The notes: generated from the letters alone by a model not told the origin. Positions 35,930 to 49,600 are shown, counted from the first letter of the stretch. The stretch is DNA of 64,000 bases from Varroa destructor (GCF_002443255.2 NW_019211454.1:25985344-26049343); one strand, 5' to 3'. Made by a program: numbers and translations.

Positions 35930-38900
35930 CTACAACATCGTTGGGCCCGACGTGACGAGGCTATCCTGTAGTAGTTCGTTGTACGCCGCTACTTCGGATT
36001 GAACCTTCTGTTGCAGATGTCGCCACGAATGCTGTGCCACTTTGGACGCGATGGCCTCGCGCAGCTGTTGATTGTTGGCCTCAACATGTTGCCAACGTCT
36101 TTCCAGGTTTGCAAGCTTGCCAAAGGTGTCATCTTGTTCCAGTTCGCGCCTAAGTGCGTCGACCTCACGGGATTGTTCCTCAACCACCTGCATTTAGCGG
36201 CAAGCGTATATTGTCTATGGGTCTACCAAGTTCACTAGTATCAATTTGATTTGCTTATATATGGCGAGTATTTTCAACGTTATCATTGCAAACAATAAAA
36301 AGGGTGTTCATTAGGGAATAAGTTACGAATGTCGCGTCTCGCCGTGCCCGCTTTACTCGTTTAGCTGTTTAACCTACGTAACAACGACAATTAAGTGGAT
36401 CTGTGAGCTACAGCCTGCAGTTATCAGTGTAACTTCTCTAAGTCAACACGTCTCTTTCTCGTCCAGCAAAACTTCTTGGGACAAATTGGCTCGCGTGGTA
36501 CACATACAAACATACAGACCCAGACCTGATTTCTCTGTCATATAGATATACCTTTCGTGTGGTGTCCTTCCTTAGGAGCAGTGATTCTTGTTCCTTAATA
36601 AGAGATTCTCTCTTTTCCTGTGCCTGTGCTTTGAGGCGGTCGATGTCTTCATAAATAAGCATCTCTTCTCTCATCGTTGTCAAACGGGCTTTGATCGTTT
36701 CCATCTCCTGACGCACCTTCACATCCAGTTGCTCAATCTAATTGAGAAAAAAATGCTTTTTGAGTAAGTAAATGCATCATAGTTTATCCTTATAGTAACC
36801 GGCTCGTATAGCGATTCGTATTAGTCTGACGTAATTCTTTTTATGGTTTCAGAAAGTCTGTTTAAATAGACAGCCGGTACCAATATATAGCCACTCTATA
36901 CAGACCAGTTGAAAATACGAGCCGTGGAAGGGGTTCGCGCCTTTTACCGTGCCTACTCTTCACTTCAGACAGAATTTCATCACTTACCTTATTTTATAGA
37001 CGAATAAACTTATCGTTGCTTGTAAGACCTAAGTTCCTACCTTTTGTAGATCCGAAGCAAGCTTACGCTGTTCGATTTCTAGACCCGACATCGTTGACTT
37101 ACTTTTCTCAAGCTCTCCCTCTTTGAAACTAAAAAAAAAAACATAAAATACTCAAGTGAATATTTCACTTAATATATATAAGTGGACAACTGTATTGTTA
37201 CGATGGCATAGCGATTCCGTAGTTAACGTGTGTTCGTTTAAACAATGATTTTTGAATTACGATCCTCACTTCTATTACACAAAATTGTGAAGACCATATG
37301 TTAGACATAAAGTGTAATTAGAAATTTGGTCTTTAATCTATGCGTTAGATTCATACAAGGTACCTGAGGTCGTTCTGGAGCTCCTGCAGCTTATTTTGAG
37401 ATGGCAAATTGTTGGCTTGATACGTTTTTTGGTCGGTGTCTTGTCTGAGACGACGAACGCTTTCTTTGATCTTATCCTGGCGTTCAAGTTCTGCAGCTTT
37501 TGTCTGCTCGAACGAATCCAAAAAAGCATCCATAGTCTCCTCGCCTAATTATGAATAATATTTGTTTAATATTGTTGTCGTTTGGCAATTTTTTTTGCTA
37601 ACGTGACGCTTATTATTAAACGTTTGTTTTAGTACAGTCATGACCATCGTCATAGCTAAAGTGTATGCACTCTGTATGGGTAATGTTAACAGGCTTGCCA
37701 GGGAGATCCATCTCGATGTCATAGATAATGTAACCTTTCTATGCATTTCTCACTATATTTATAACGCGTAGAAGAAAAGGCGTACCATTGAGGCCTATCT
37801 GAACTCACGCTTTTTCAGCTCGCGGTATTTAGCGCTGCGTTCTGAATTTTGATCATCGAGCTCGCTTTCAAGCTGAGATATTTCTTCCTTTGCGCGACCA
37901 ATACTTTGTGTTAGCTCCTGGATCTTAGCTTCAATACCTATCGTAAATATAAGTCACACCATTAACAACTCAATAAACCTCGGCTTTGTGGGCAATTCGT
38001 ATTTCCTTTGCGTCCTGAGGACATAGCAGGTACGAGATCTCATCGTGACAAGACCCATATTCTTATACATTTTCAACAGCAAATAGCATTATGTGATTAT
38101 CAGCTCATATAGCTATAATCGCACAGCTGATCCTAAACAAAAACACACTTTCAAAAAAAGCTGTAATATATCTATTTGGGAAAGAAATATCATGTATCGG
38201 ATTTAATCGCTCTATCTCAAGGACTGTTTTAGTAAAAGCAAAACGTTGAGCGTGACAATTTTCCTCTAGCTTTCGACTGTTTGGTAAGACGACGGTTCAG
38301 GCTCAACGCTTTGCACGTACATCTAAATTGGTTGTCCTTCTTAAATTACTTAGGGTTCGATATGGCTTGCGAATTAAGGAAGTGCGAATGTTCATACGTT
38401 TTTTTGCATAGTCGGCCTTCTGCCGTCCTTTCTAGGACATGTCCTGGTATAGCTCTTTTCCTAGCATTCTTCGAACGACTTATTAGGGTAGGGGGGCTGA
38501 GTACTAATAGTTTGGAAAGAGTGAGCAATCTATAGCTTTTACTAACGCTGACATTTTTGTTGAAGGACCAAGGTGTGTCAGCACTAACTATTGAGCGTAG
38601 CCCACCTCTGGATTTGCGCATTCAGTAGCCAAATACCATAGTATTGTCTTACCGCCTCAGAAACTGCACATGTTTATATTCACCTGCCAGTTGAACATTG
38701 TCCTGCTTGACCTGCTTAAGGAGGCGCTCCCTTTCCTGTACTGGTGTCCCCTTTGTAGCTTCTTCCTCAAGAAGAGCCTCCTTCTTTTCGCGGGCTTCTC
38801 GCAGCTTGCTATAGAGAGCCACGGCCTCTAGCTTGACCTGTACATTTAATTGTTTTCAAATAACCTTTTTATCGGTATTATTATCTGATCACGACTGTTT

Positions 38901-41900
38901 TTTTTTTTATATCGAGCCCACTATGCCACGAAAAGGGCATTTTCGAACGTTATTCATCTAAAAAAATATATTCAAAACACCCAAAATGATGTATTGCCTT
39001 GATTTAAATATAGTTTTCGAAATACTAAAACCTCAATTCTGGTACATATCTAAATTGATAAGTAAATGGCCTACTTGGCAAAACGCTTGAACAACAAAGA
39101 AGGTACATGCTACTTTAGCCAGTCTATTGACTATTAAGTTTTTGAGCCTCTTTCCTGTAAAAACATTCAACTCGTAAACAAATATATTTACAGTTATGTA
39201 AAAAATGCCTGCAGTCGTTAATATCTAACGGTTTGCAGGATCCCAATGAAAATAAGAATCTGATGTTTATTAATGACCTGTGATAAGGAGACCTCTTCCT
39301 CAAGCTGTTTGCGTTTGGCTGCGATACTAGCTGCTTCTTCCTGCAGTTTTTCAAGCTCTCCACCCAGCAGTTTCGACTGGCGCATTAATTCAACATACTT
39401 TTGTCGTTGATCAGCTTTCATCTGGGAGATCATATTATCTGCAATATTTCTGAATAGGTATTGATAATATGTTGATTTATTGGCTGTATAGGGCACCGTG
39501 GTATTAAACACTGTAACTGTAAAAAGTTCACGATCTTTTACGTTCAAATTTATAATTGTCTCAAAGCTTTAAGCGAATAAATTTGTTCACCTGACATCGA
39601 GTATCTCTCGCTCTAAGTCACGAATTTTTGCCTCGTTTTCTTGACGTTGTTCGAAGAGCGCCTCCACAGAACGAGCCTCCTGGTCATTTTGAGTCTTGAT
39701 GAAAATTTATTTTAGAAAAATTAGAGCGTATTAGCTAGATTTTTATTACTTAATGAAGCCCTGTATAAACTCATCGCTAGGTCGAGAAAATTGTGGACTA
39801 TTGGTCAGGTCGATGGAGCAGAAGGGGAGCTGAAATGTTGTCTCGGTTCAAAATGTTGGACTAACTGTTAAAGTATTATTGAGCCAGCTTACCCTTTATT
39901 GAAGCCATGCTTCCTATGTTCAGGTGATTCAACCTGTACCTTCTTTAACGATTACACTTCTTACGGCTTATGGAAAGCCTATGAATTGTCTATTTTTTAA
40001 TACTGATTAAGTTAAGCTCCTGTAACGGTACTCTTTGTTATGGAAACCGTACGAACTACTTAAAGTCCGTGACTGTTCCTTCAAAAACAAAATGGTCGGT
40101 GTCAACCCACAATTCCTCAAGACAAAGGCAATTATAAGCGCACTCCAAATTGGCAATAAAATTTGGCGTCTCTGCCTCGAAGAGAAAAAAATATAGGCTT
40201 GATTGGCTAATGCAATCAATCCACGACGTCATCTTGTTTTTTCTTTTTATTCAAAAGGTTTTTCGATGATAGGCGCAAAATGCAATACCAGTATAACGAT
40301 TAGAAAGTAACTAACAGGGGCTTAATCTTTGCCAGCCGGCCTGGTGGCATTTGCCACGCCCTCTCATCAGCTTGTACCGCCATCAAAAGAAAATCCGAGC
40401 TGGCACGAACTGATGTACAAAAGGGAAATCCGGCTGAATTATTGGGTATTCGTTACGACGGAATTATGTTCAGCCGATAGGGTCAAGCCTGCTACTCGAT
40501 TCACGTTAGGTAAGTTTTTCCTTGGCGGTAACTGGTCGCCTATAAATTCCAGTACTCGAACCCCTCTAGAAAAATATATATCCATGTGGGCTTAAATATA
40601 GTTTTCGTGAATGCAAATTGTAAGTGTTGCATAAGATATATGCATATTTGTACAACAATGTATTGTTGACTTACATTTATTATACCTGTAAGTACTATCT
40701 GGTTCCAGTAGAATGCTATCGTGATGACCTTACCAATACTGTAATTAGAGTGGGTATATTCATGCTTTACTTTTATGTGAGTTCGTCACTCACGTTCGAA
40801 CAGTTTTCTACCTATTTTTTTATTCGCATAACTTTTTTACAAAAATAATTCCCAATATACTTGATTGATGTGACACATAAAATTGCAATTTATCTTTTAA
40901 ACAAGACCAGGGCATTGAGTGGAGCAGTTCTGGCCTAAAACGATTTAACAACTTTTGTCCTTATTATCCTTCTCGTTTTTTTTGTGCAAATTATCAACAC
41001 TTTTGAATTAAAGACAGTGAAGAAGAGTTTTGACAGTTGGCTCATTTTTTTTTTACCTTGAGCTCATTGCACTCGTGCTCAATATCGTCGACTCCCTCAT
41101 TCACGTTCATTTTATCGATAACGATATTGTAATCTGCTAACTCCCCCTGAAGAAGTTTCAGCTCACTTGCTAAGGATTCAGCTTTCTTTTGGAGAACCAT
41201 CACATTCCTACAGTAAAACAAATTTAGCGTACATCTGTGACGTTAATGAGCATTATTTTGTTTCTTCAAATTAATATTTTACTAACGTAGTCATAACGTA
41301 GTCATATTTGACGATTAATCATAAATTACTAGTGAACTGTCATAGTTCCATATGCCCAAATGAGGTACGGCAGCTTGCCTTTGTTCTTCCTGCATACGGT
41401 CGTTCTCCTTCTGGAGCTTTGTGATTTCTGCATAAAGTTCAGACATCTTGTTACGGATCAAGGCCATAAAGTAGGACTTATCCTGAATCTGTCGCCGCGT
41501 GCCCGACCGGGTACCTGTTTCGTGTAAGCACAATTACATGCATGGTTGTGAGAAATTGGTGACAGTTATTCGCTGTGTCAGGAATTTAGTCATAATCTGA
41601 AATCGTTGTGGCTTCCTCTGATTAGAGAGCCAAGCATCTGAGTACGTTCTTATTATTACGATCAACATTCAAATGAACGTCTGCCTAATCGATAACTACC
41701 GGTCTTCGGTGCGTAGAGTCCATGTTGGGTAGTTGGCCTATCGGCAATACTGACTGATGGAGGCGGCGGAACGAGAGTGGAGCGAGAGCCTGGCCTTTGG
41801 CTCGCAGACACCAAGCGGCTCGCTGTACCAGGAACGGAGCCATTTGCCAAACTGCCGCGTCCTGTAGCAGCGATGATGTATATAGTGAAAAATCATATAG

Positions 41901-42550
41901 GTAATTCGACAAAGACGTACGTGTACGTACAATGCTATCGCTCAATTTATAGGAGAAGAGCATACACGCATAAGTTTCATCTACGTAATGGCATATATGA
42001 GAAGCGAAACAACTGTACAATGAAGGTACATAAATTCGACGATAACGACATAGCACTTAGACAACATATTTCACAGCAGCTTGCTCGGCTGTCGTTATTA
42101 AATTGTACTATTAAATCGACCAGAGAATACAATACACGGCAACCATGTATTAGACCAGCGGGATGGTCACTTAACGGCATCGAAACTCCAATCTATCACA
42201 GAACTGATACATGGTCAATCGCCTCATCTCCATTCAAGGATAAACTCAAAATGGTGGTTCTCAGCCATTCACGCATGTGTGGCTACCAAAGAAAAAAGGA
42301 CAACACTTATACTACGCAATACAATGTATGACTTGATTAGCGCCACTATAAAGTACAAAGCACACAATCGTTGACAGCTTTCACCATAAATAAGTACATA
42401 ACAAACAACTGCCAAGCAACAACGAATCTGCGCCGAAATACTATTGCATACGTATACGGAACAGTCGAAAAATTCGATAATCTTACCTGTAAAGAGACGC
42501 ACTCCCGATGGAGGCCGACGAGCCGAAGATGTTGATGGACGATTGTCCAT
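35930..42550 (-). CDS. IFT74: Intraflagellar transport protein 74 (IFT-B core)
   Basis: IFT74 pairs with IFT81 in the IFT-B complex, which carries tubulin and other cargo along ciliary microtubules. Minus-strand exons, 5' to 3': 42550-42487, 41861-41700, 41514-41379, 41207-41057, 39694-39591, 39449-39278, 38837-38684, 37937-37809, 37544-37364, 37128-37041, 36737-36552, 36187-35930. All twelve join in phase to give 594 aa (human has 600). The N-terminus is basic and Ser/Pro/Arg-rich (RRPPSGVR, RPGSRS), as in the family's tubulin-binding region. Then come QIQDKSYFMALIRNKMSEL, LLQGELADYN, ERLLKQVKQDN, KYRELKKREETMDAF and the C-terminal LANLERRWQHVEANN; the rest is coiled coil. Intron 3 has a GC donor (ACAAAG|GCAAGC), required to keep phase and alignment length. 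Intron 6 has a weak GTCATT donor. In an arthropod it should act in sensory cilia. It is complete, with no damage seen. Confidence 0.96.
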
Positions 42551-43008
42551 TTAAGAACGGAACCTTCTATGGACTTAGGAGTGGGAAAACTCACTATCGC
42601 ACAAAGAACTTTCGCTAAATCTTCCCGCCGCTATGCCTACGAAGTGGCACTCTCTGCTATGGTCGTCGACCTCCGAGTCCACGGTTTCCATAGTTACATG
42701 AGACGGCCTACAGAGATGAGTGTAGTGGCTTATTCGGTTTCACACTATCGTACTAACTACGAGCGAGACTGGCTAGCTATGAAACACAGAAAATATTTAT
42801 TTATTTGTGAATTGTACACTGCATTATTTGAAATATAGGAGCGTGCATCTGAGCAGCGGAACCGTAATTGTCCTATTAAAACGCAACGGAAATTCCCTGT
42901 GTATATCTATGCAATTGAAAAGGAACTATAGGGTCACCCGAATAGTTGTAATTGCACAAGGAGTACTGTTAAAGGTCATATATCATGTTGATGTAAACAA
43001 ATCTGCTA

Positions 43009-43073
43009 TATATGTCCTATAGAAAAAAAATACTGTTTTTCTATATATATATATATATTTTATAGGACATATA
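43009..43073. repeat. Hairpin with perfect 13-bp arms and (TA)n core
   Basis: Arm tatatgtcctata (43009-43021) and its exact reverse complement (43061-43073) enclose an A-run, a T-run and about nine TA units, so a second nested pairing (agaaaaa / tttttct) is possible. It shares TAGGACA with the inverted repeat at 16175-16236. Confidence 0.85.
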
Positions 43074-43449
43074 AAATGATTTTGTAAGAACCGGATAGGC
43101 CAATGGAACCTACAGGTTAGCTGGGGGTTCCGGTTGTCGATGAAGCCGCTGCGGAGTATTGGTTATGGGTCAATTTGCATCCTTGGCTGCCCGTAGCGAA
43201 CGATTCTTTTTTTTCTTAAGGTTGTTGAATTGCTGCGACTATCTGAAATGCGCTTAGAGCCCATTACCTGTCGACCTAGCAGGTCAGAAGCTAACAGGCT
43301 TACCTATACATATATATATATACCTATCTAGTCAAACTTTCTTTACACAGATACGTGCCCCAAAATGTCCGAGAGGTTTATGCTGGCTTGACTAAACACT
43401 TCGGCAGTGATATAGCTTTGAAGGAGCTCCCCTGTAATGTTTCAATTAT

Positions 43450-43475
43450 GGAGGACTCTAAATATAGAGTCCTCC
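43450..43475. repeat. Perfect 11-bp hairpin with 4-base loop
   Basis: ggaggactcta, loop aata, tagagtcctcc. It lies within a plus-strand open frame of 73 codons that has no known family. Confidence 0.85.
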
Positions 43476-43789
43476 GTGTAGGATCACACGGCGTACATCC
43501 AAGGAAAATATGTAATATTCTCAAAATCATATATGCGTTATACTATAAAAGCACCTATGTTTTTTATTCGACCTAGTGATATTTTCTAGAGGATTCATTT
43601 CTCGGTTCATTTTGTCGAGTTTGTCCTGTGACATATAGGTACTTCATATCTTGAGCCTAGAGTCTTTGATCGCAATATGTATACTCATTGCAGGCGTCCT
43701 CTACGCGCGATTTACGATACACAATACCTGTCTTGGAATTACTAACGAATCTAGCCTAGAGATAAGAACATAAAGTTGTACGTCGTCGT

Positions 43790-43960
43790 ATTGCGCATCA
43801 GATATTATATATAGGGGGGTACAACTCGACGGTTTGCATAGCTTCGCAGACAATGTCGGAACTAAAGCTATGTTGACTACGCAGAGCTTCTTGAATCTGG
43901 GTCGCGATATCATCTCAGAATCGATAAAAGGTCGGAAAACTGGGTTCATTCCTATTATCA
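43790..43960 (+). pseudogene. Decayed R1-type LINE ORF2 fragment (region after the RT palm)
   Basis: The plus strand reads IGGVQLDGLHSFADNVGTK (from about 43808), then AMLTTQSFLNLGR. This matches the YLGV-LD---SF-DHV---A-KA segment that follows the RT palm in R1-type LINEs. Tyr-Leu of the YLG box is changed and no long frame surrounds it. Upstream RT motifs are not seen in frame. An opposite-strand frame contains YDDVQLY, which could mimic a YADD box; the plus-strand reading is longer and better ordered. Confidence 0.45.
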
Positions 43961-45047
43961 TCAACTAGTTCTCATCGTCATTTGTCCATCCCATTGCACG
44001 TGGCAACTTGGCTTGAGGCTCACGAAGAGCAGGTACACGTAGGCTGTGATTTTAAAGATCCGAGTGATGCGTTTAACAAATACGTATAAATGGTCCAATT
44101 TGACTACAGTAAACCTTTATTTTGCTTCTACATCATGACAGAAAGCGCAACTTACAACGATTACAAATAAATACTCCAAGTAACTAAGTTCATCAAAGAA
44201 TGAGGTTCCGTATCATATCCGTGTTCTAACTACAACTAAATAATTAACTAATAACACATTGCCAATTATAATGAAAACTAAATAGTATACTTTTTAGGGT
44301 CTAATTATAAAAATGGCACCTTGACACTTTTCCAGAAGCACGATTTATTAAGATTCACTATCATTGTTGCCATCAATACCAGCGTCATAGTGTTTATCGT
44401 TCTTTGTTTATTCGATACGACGACGATAACAGCCACTATCGAGAGAGGAGCGCTTCAAAGATAACGCGTCAAGATCAACGTCGGGCCATCACTCCTACGA
44501 CGTAAATAATTATTAAGTTACCCGTAATACGTATGCGAAGGTCGCATTTAATCGATCCTGCCTAATAGTTCCCTACCGTTCAGCATCGTATTACTAATTA
44601 ATAACACAATATCTAATAATTACAATTGATCGTCGTTAAGTGATATAGCCCTACGAACGCCATTCCTCCATTCCATGAGTCTTATATGTTTCATCACTTG
44701 TCACATAGTACTTATGATATTAAAAATCGATTTCTTTAGGAGTGACTGAATAGGAATTGTGACTGTCTGTTGCCCATTGTTTCGATATCTCCATAAGCCT
44801 ATTCCTGACTTTGTTCTCGTGATGCTGCATGCACCTTGTTGAATTGTATTTTCATGGTTCACGTACTACAAAATGTGTTTAAAGATGATGGCATCGACAT
44901 GTTAGGTCAGTATTGACCAATAGTCGGAAGCATAGTAGGCAAGTTCCGATCTTCGTTTCTGTAGGTACAATAAAAACAGCGGAAATAGTTATTGCAGTTA
45001 TCTCGTTTTGAAATTTTAGCGCTTTCTCCTTACTCACGAAAATATCC

Positions 45048-45069
45048 TATTATTATTATTATTATTATT
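45048..45069. repeat. (ATT)n microsatellite
   Basis: Seven uninterrupted ATT/TAT units. Confidence 0.9.
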
Positions 45070-46695
45070 CTCATTTACGATACTTAGTTAATCATTCGAG
45101 GGACGATTTAGGCGTAAAACGCTTCCTTTCTCTGCCTTTCCATGTTTGCGTGCGATAAATTTATGAGGTCTTCTGCTAGTGAGGTTACTTCTTCTCGAGT
45201 GTTGTTTATTGCCATAAAATGTTGTTTTTTTTTTTTGCTTTTAGCTTTCAATAAATATGAGGGGTCACATGAGTGGAAATCTTACAACCACTGCCAGTTG
45301 CAAGTAATTCTCGTAGTAGCCAACTCGACTGAGCAACATGAGACAGCGAAACCCCACATTCTCTATGTTCCCTGTCAGCTTTCCACTATGCGTGTGGTAA
45401 AAGAACTGTAACTTGATTTCTGTTACTGCCCTATGGCTGCCTATTGGCAGTGGTAGTGCGAGTCATGCTGTGAAATTAACAGGGTTGCCGCTATGATGTG
45501 GCATTGGAATTGCCGCCGAGGCAATTTTACATTATGTATATAAGTGGTTGATGGAGATCCGAAATTTGAATCTAAGATACATCGTCGATAACAAGAGGAC
45601 CATGCGTTCCGACTCTGTATTGTTGGTCGTTTTGTTGTCAACACGATAATGTCAACATACCGAGACCATGTGCGTTAATACGGCAGGATGCGTGTCCAAA
45701 AACATACACTACAGTATGCAACAGCCCATCCAGAGGACACAGTTTGCCGTCCGTTTGGTACAAATATAGTACTTGGTCACACGTCGTTATACTCACAGAT
45801 AGCTGTCGTTGTGGTGACGGAGTTCCTATCTTTCTGAGTAACCATAGTGATTATAATAATAGTAACAGCAACGATTTAAGGGAAATACTTTCTATCCGGT
45901 TTTATCTCATAGAGCCAATGGTAGAGGTTGTTATCAGCATTTCTACATGGCTTAATCGTACTACATTCAGCCTCCGATCCTTGATGACTTCGTTCAGTTT
46001 CGTGGAGAAAAAAGTCGGCCTACCTTACATCAGCAGATTAAGTGCTGCATAAATTATATATTAGTTTGAAGTTATAACTTTCTTTATTCACGCAGGTTAT
46101 GTAGCTGGCGGGACTTAGAGCAGCGACCCCTGATCTCTTTCAATCAAACACTGACGTTTAATAATGTATCAGCTGTTTGTATATTGTAATATCTGTAATT
46201 ATTAGATTAGATCCGATATTCTGTCTATAATTGGCTGTTTAGCATCATTTTTATATCACTTATGTCTTCATTATTTTCCAGCTTATAAGTACTTGTGGAT
46301 CCGTAGACCCAGAGATCTTCTGCAAAACAAAAGAAGTATTGGACGCACGAACTCGTACAGGCGGTCTAAAAAGCGGCAAACAAACGAATCATATTTATGA
46401 TTAATCGACCTCATCTTTATGATTCGCATCTAACCGGTAAACTGCCAGGTTGACCCTTCGCCGAAATATACCGCCATATATATCTTTATCAGGGGATCAG
46501 TAAATGTTCAGCAGAGCTTTCAACAAGTAGAGCATAATGTGAGAAGATCGGACAATTTTTTGGTGCGATTATTAACTGTTTTTCTGAGATGCGCACGGGC
46601 GTGCTCAAGACACGAGAGTTGCAATGCAGGTAGATATCATCTTGAGAAGATACGTATTTTTAGGTTTCTCAAGATGGTGAAATAGACCGAAACAC

Positions 46696-49600
46696 CTATC
46701 GACGTCCACTCTGGATGAGGCGGTTTCGGAAAGCCTGGATGCGATTGCCGTTCTGCTGATTCATAATGAAGTCCGGCAAGTCAACACCCATCATTACTGA
46801 AATACAGAAGAATATAATATAGGAAACTAATATAACATAAGAAGAAGAATATAAACCAAAGCAATTTAATGAGCTTAAATGTATTATAAAGCTATTCGAG
46901 TTATATGGTGAAGGCGTTAATGAGCTGAAATTCAAAAGGCATATCATTCTTTCTTTGGACTAAAATCTATCGAAGTTTTTTTTTTTTGAAAAAGCGCATT
47001 TGAAGTTGAGGCTAAATCTGCCAGAATTCGCTTAACGCTATCTTTGAAAAGAAGCGGCACCACCGAAAATAAAAAAATTATACCGATGTATTCGTCTAGG
47101 ACCCTTCTATTATATGGCTTAAATGGGCTCACCGCAATGCGTTCATTTTTGAGAACTATTCTGTTGAAGACACCTATGCTGTTAGCCCATATAGCCCCAT
47201 GGTACGGGGTAACTAATGGTCTTGCATGAAAAGCTGGTCATTCCACAAAGCTAAATGGAAAATGTTTTTCTTTTTAAAAGATGGCTGTAATTATTACTAG
47301 AAAAGCTGATCCTTTGTAATTATTTATTGATAAGTTTGGCAGGTCAAAGATTATGGTTTGTCTCCTATAAATCTACATGAATTTTTGCCGCCCCGAGTGA
47401 AGTTGGCGGTTTAAGTAGCTAAAGTGTTGGGACATACAAGCGTCGTGTTTTCTTTAGAAGTGATAACCGTGCTTATCTGCAATGTGATGCGTATGTCGGT
47501 ACCCTTGTTTTGTCCAAACAACATGTTATGTCAATGAAGTCGTCCAAAAGTCCTTCAAAAGAAGCCATATGTAACACGTTGACAATAACGACATGTGGTA
47601 CACGCAACGAGTACAGAGATACGATACCTTAATTTACACATACTTAGCTTACATATCGGTACTAAGCTGAATTGTGGCTTTAGAATTTCCTAAATTTCTT
47701 CTTAAAATGAGCAGCGACTATACACGATGCAATCTGTGGGCAAAATGCAATGGCCTATACGGCCCCAGCTTTTTGCATATACAGACGTCAGCCCAACTGG
47801 CTCAACCGTCTTAATAGCCATTGTCCTCTTAGTAGTCCCAAAGTGATTCCAATGAACGTATGCTACAGTGTTTCCAGTGGCAAAAAGTGTTCTCCAATTT
47901 GACCGCAAAAATGGAAAAAAATCCTGGCCTAATTTTTTTAGATGGCTCGAATATTTTTTTTCAAAATGGTCAGTGATAGCTCGTATGAAGTGTCTAACCC
48001 TTTTGAGAGCTTCCTTCCGTTGCTTTACACTCGTCTTTGTCCGTACAGGTCGCTGCTACAGGCTGGTCAAAATAAGTCATGCTCAAGACTTCGTCTGTCG
48101 CGAAAACGTTGGTATGGTTTGCGCATTTCGCATTGGTTTATGGTCCTGGCCCCGAAAGCCTTTTGTACTACGTATCAGCAATTCATTTATTTCTTAAAAC
48201 ACGATCGCGCTCGTTTCGGTGTGCGAAAATTATAAATATAGCTAAAACCGGAAAGGATATATATGACAAAGACTTACTCAAAGCCCGTGCACAGAATGAT
48301 TTCGACCAAGAAAAACCGCTAAAAAGCATAAGGAAAATTACGTTCACGGTTTTTAGCTTGAACAAAAGTTACAATATGTAAAAGATATCCTAAAGAGGAC
48401 CATGATTATAGCCCTGGATGCTGAAATGGCAACCAGGCTAACGTACTATACTATCGGGGGCTATCGTTCAGCTGCGCACAAAAGTTATGGTTATCGTATT
48501 TAAGAATGATAAACTAACTAGTTTTTAAGTAGTCTAGACATCGATTTAGAAGCAAAGGTACAGTTAAATGCGTACAGAGACAGATTAGTGCCAAAGATCT
48601 TAGAAAAAGTTACTTATGTTCCATCTTCGATTATCAACAAAGTGAAACAGGCCGAGACTTGTTCACTTCAAACCGCCTATATATGGATCGAATATAGATC
48701 ATACGTTTGGATATGAATCTGGCCTCTGACTAGTAGAGAGACTATCTAGGCCACGGGTCGACAAAAGCCAGACGTTGTCACAATTTTAAAATACTATAAA
48801 ATTGTTTGGTAATAATGTTTATATGTTCTTGCCCGCTGCAGTAAATAGCCTACTAAACGCTCCTAGAAATAAAATTCACCTCCACGCTTAAGAAAGCTGA
48901 ATGGATGACTTGCGTACTCGGACCTGACCATCCTCTGGACGAAAGGTATTCCTCTAGAGGCCGTCAGCGTGGAAGGTCTAGTGAGTAGAGATATGGCGTA
49001 TGGCCGGAGCAATACGGGCTCGCCCGCCGATGTAATTCCGCTCGTCGCGCCCCTGAAACGCATGCGTATAGTGATATTAAAGCGCGAACGAACAAACCTA
49101 CTTTTTAATGGCCTAGCACGTGCTTCTGCCTCACGTAAATTTCAACAGGCAAAGCACTAACGAACATGTTATTCGAAAACGGGCGATACTTTGAATTGGA
49201 CAAAACTCTCACAAAAATTGCCTTCAGGGTAATTTCAAAGATATCAGCAGTGATTATTTCCACAGGTGTGATTTTCACTAGGGAAATTTAAGAAAAACGG
49301 CAGGTCTCCGTTGTAGATAACTGGCAAAATTGGAACAATAGAAAGCAATGACAAAACTGCTTATTGTCTGCCCTTTGCGGATTAGTTTCAACAGATTTGT
49401 TCCATATTTATCGGGCCATGTCCCTTAAAGCTGAGCAGGAAAAGTCAATGTACTATAACGTTTTCTGCAGGAATATTAACACGTTTAATAATTCCATTTT
49501 AGACAACGGACAAAGTAATTAAACTATTATAAGAAAAAAGAAGTAAAATTTATAGACACACAAATAGGGTCTCGGTACACATGCCCTCACACACCAGAAT

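Larger units (their letters stand above)
42551..46695. other. Intergenic between IFT74 and the peptide gene
   Basis: It holds the unmapped IFT74 promoter, two hairpins (43009-43073, 43450-43475), a LINE remnant (43790-43960) and an (ATT)n run (45048-45069). A minus-strand AATAAA at 46082-46087 may end the peptide gene transcript. Other open frames here have no recognisable family. Confidence 0.4.

Noticed and set aside
41777..42331. 184-codon plus-strand frame, the longest open frame in the window
   Set aside because: It is antisense to IFT74 exon 2 and runs into the intron; it has no domain, and coding is clearly on the other strand.
45142..45411. Plus-strand frame with a hydrophobic start resembling a signal peptide
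   Set aside because: The hydrophobic part comes from a T-rich run; no splice or family support.
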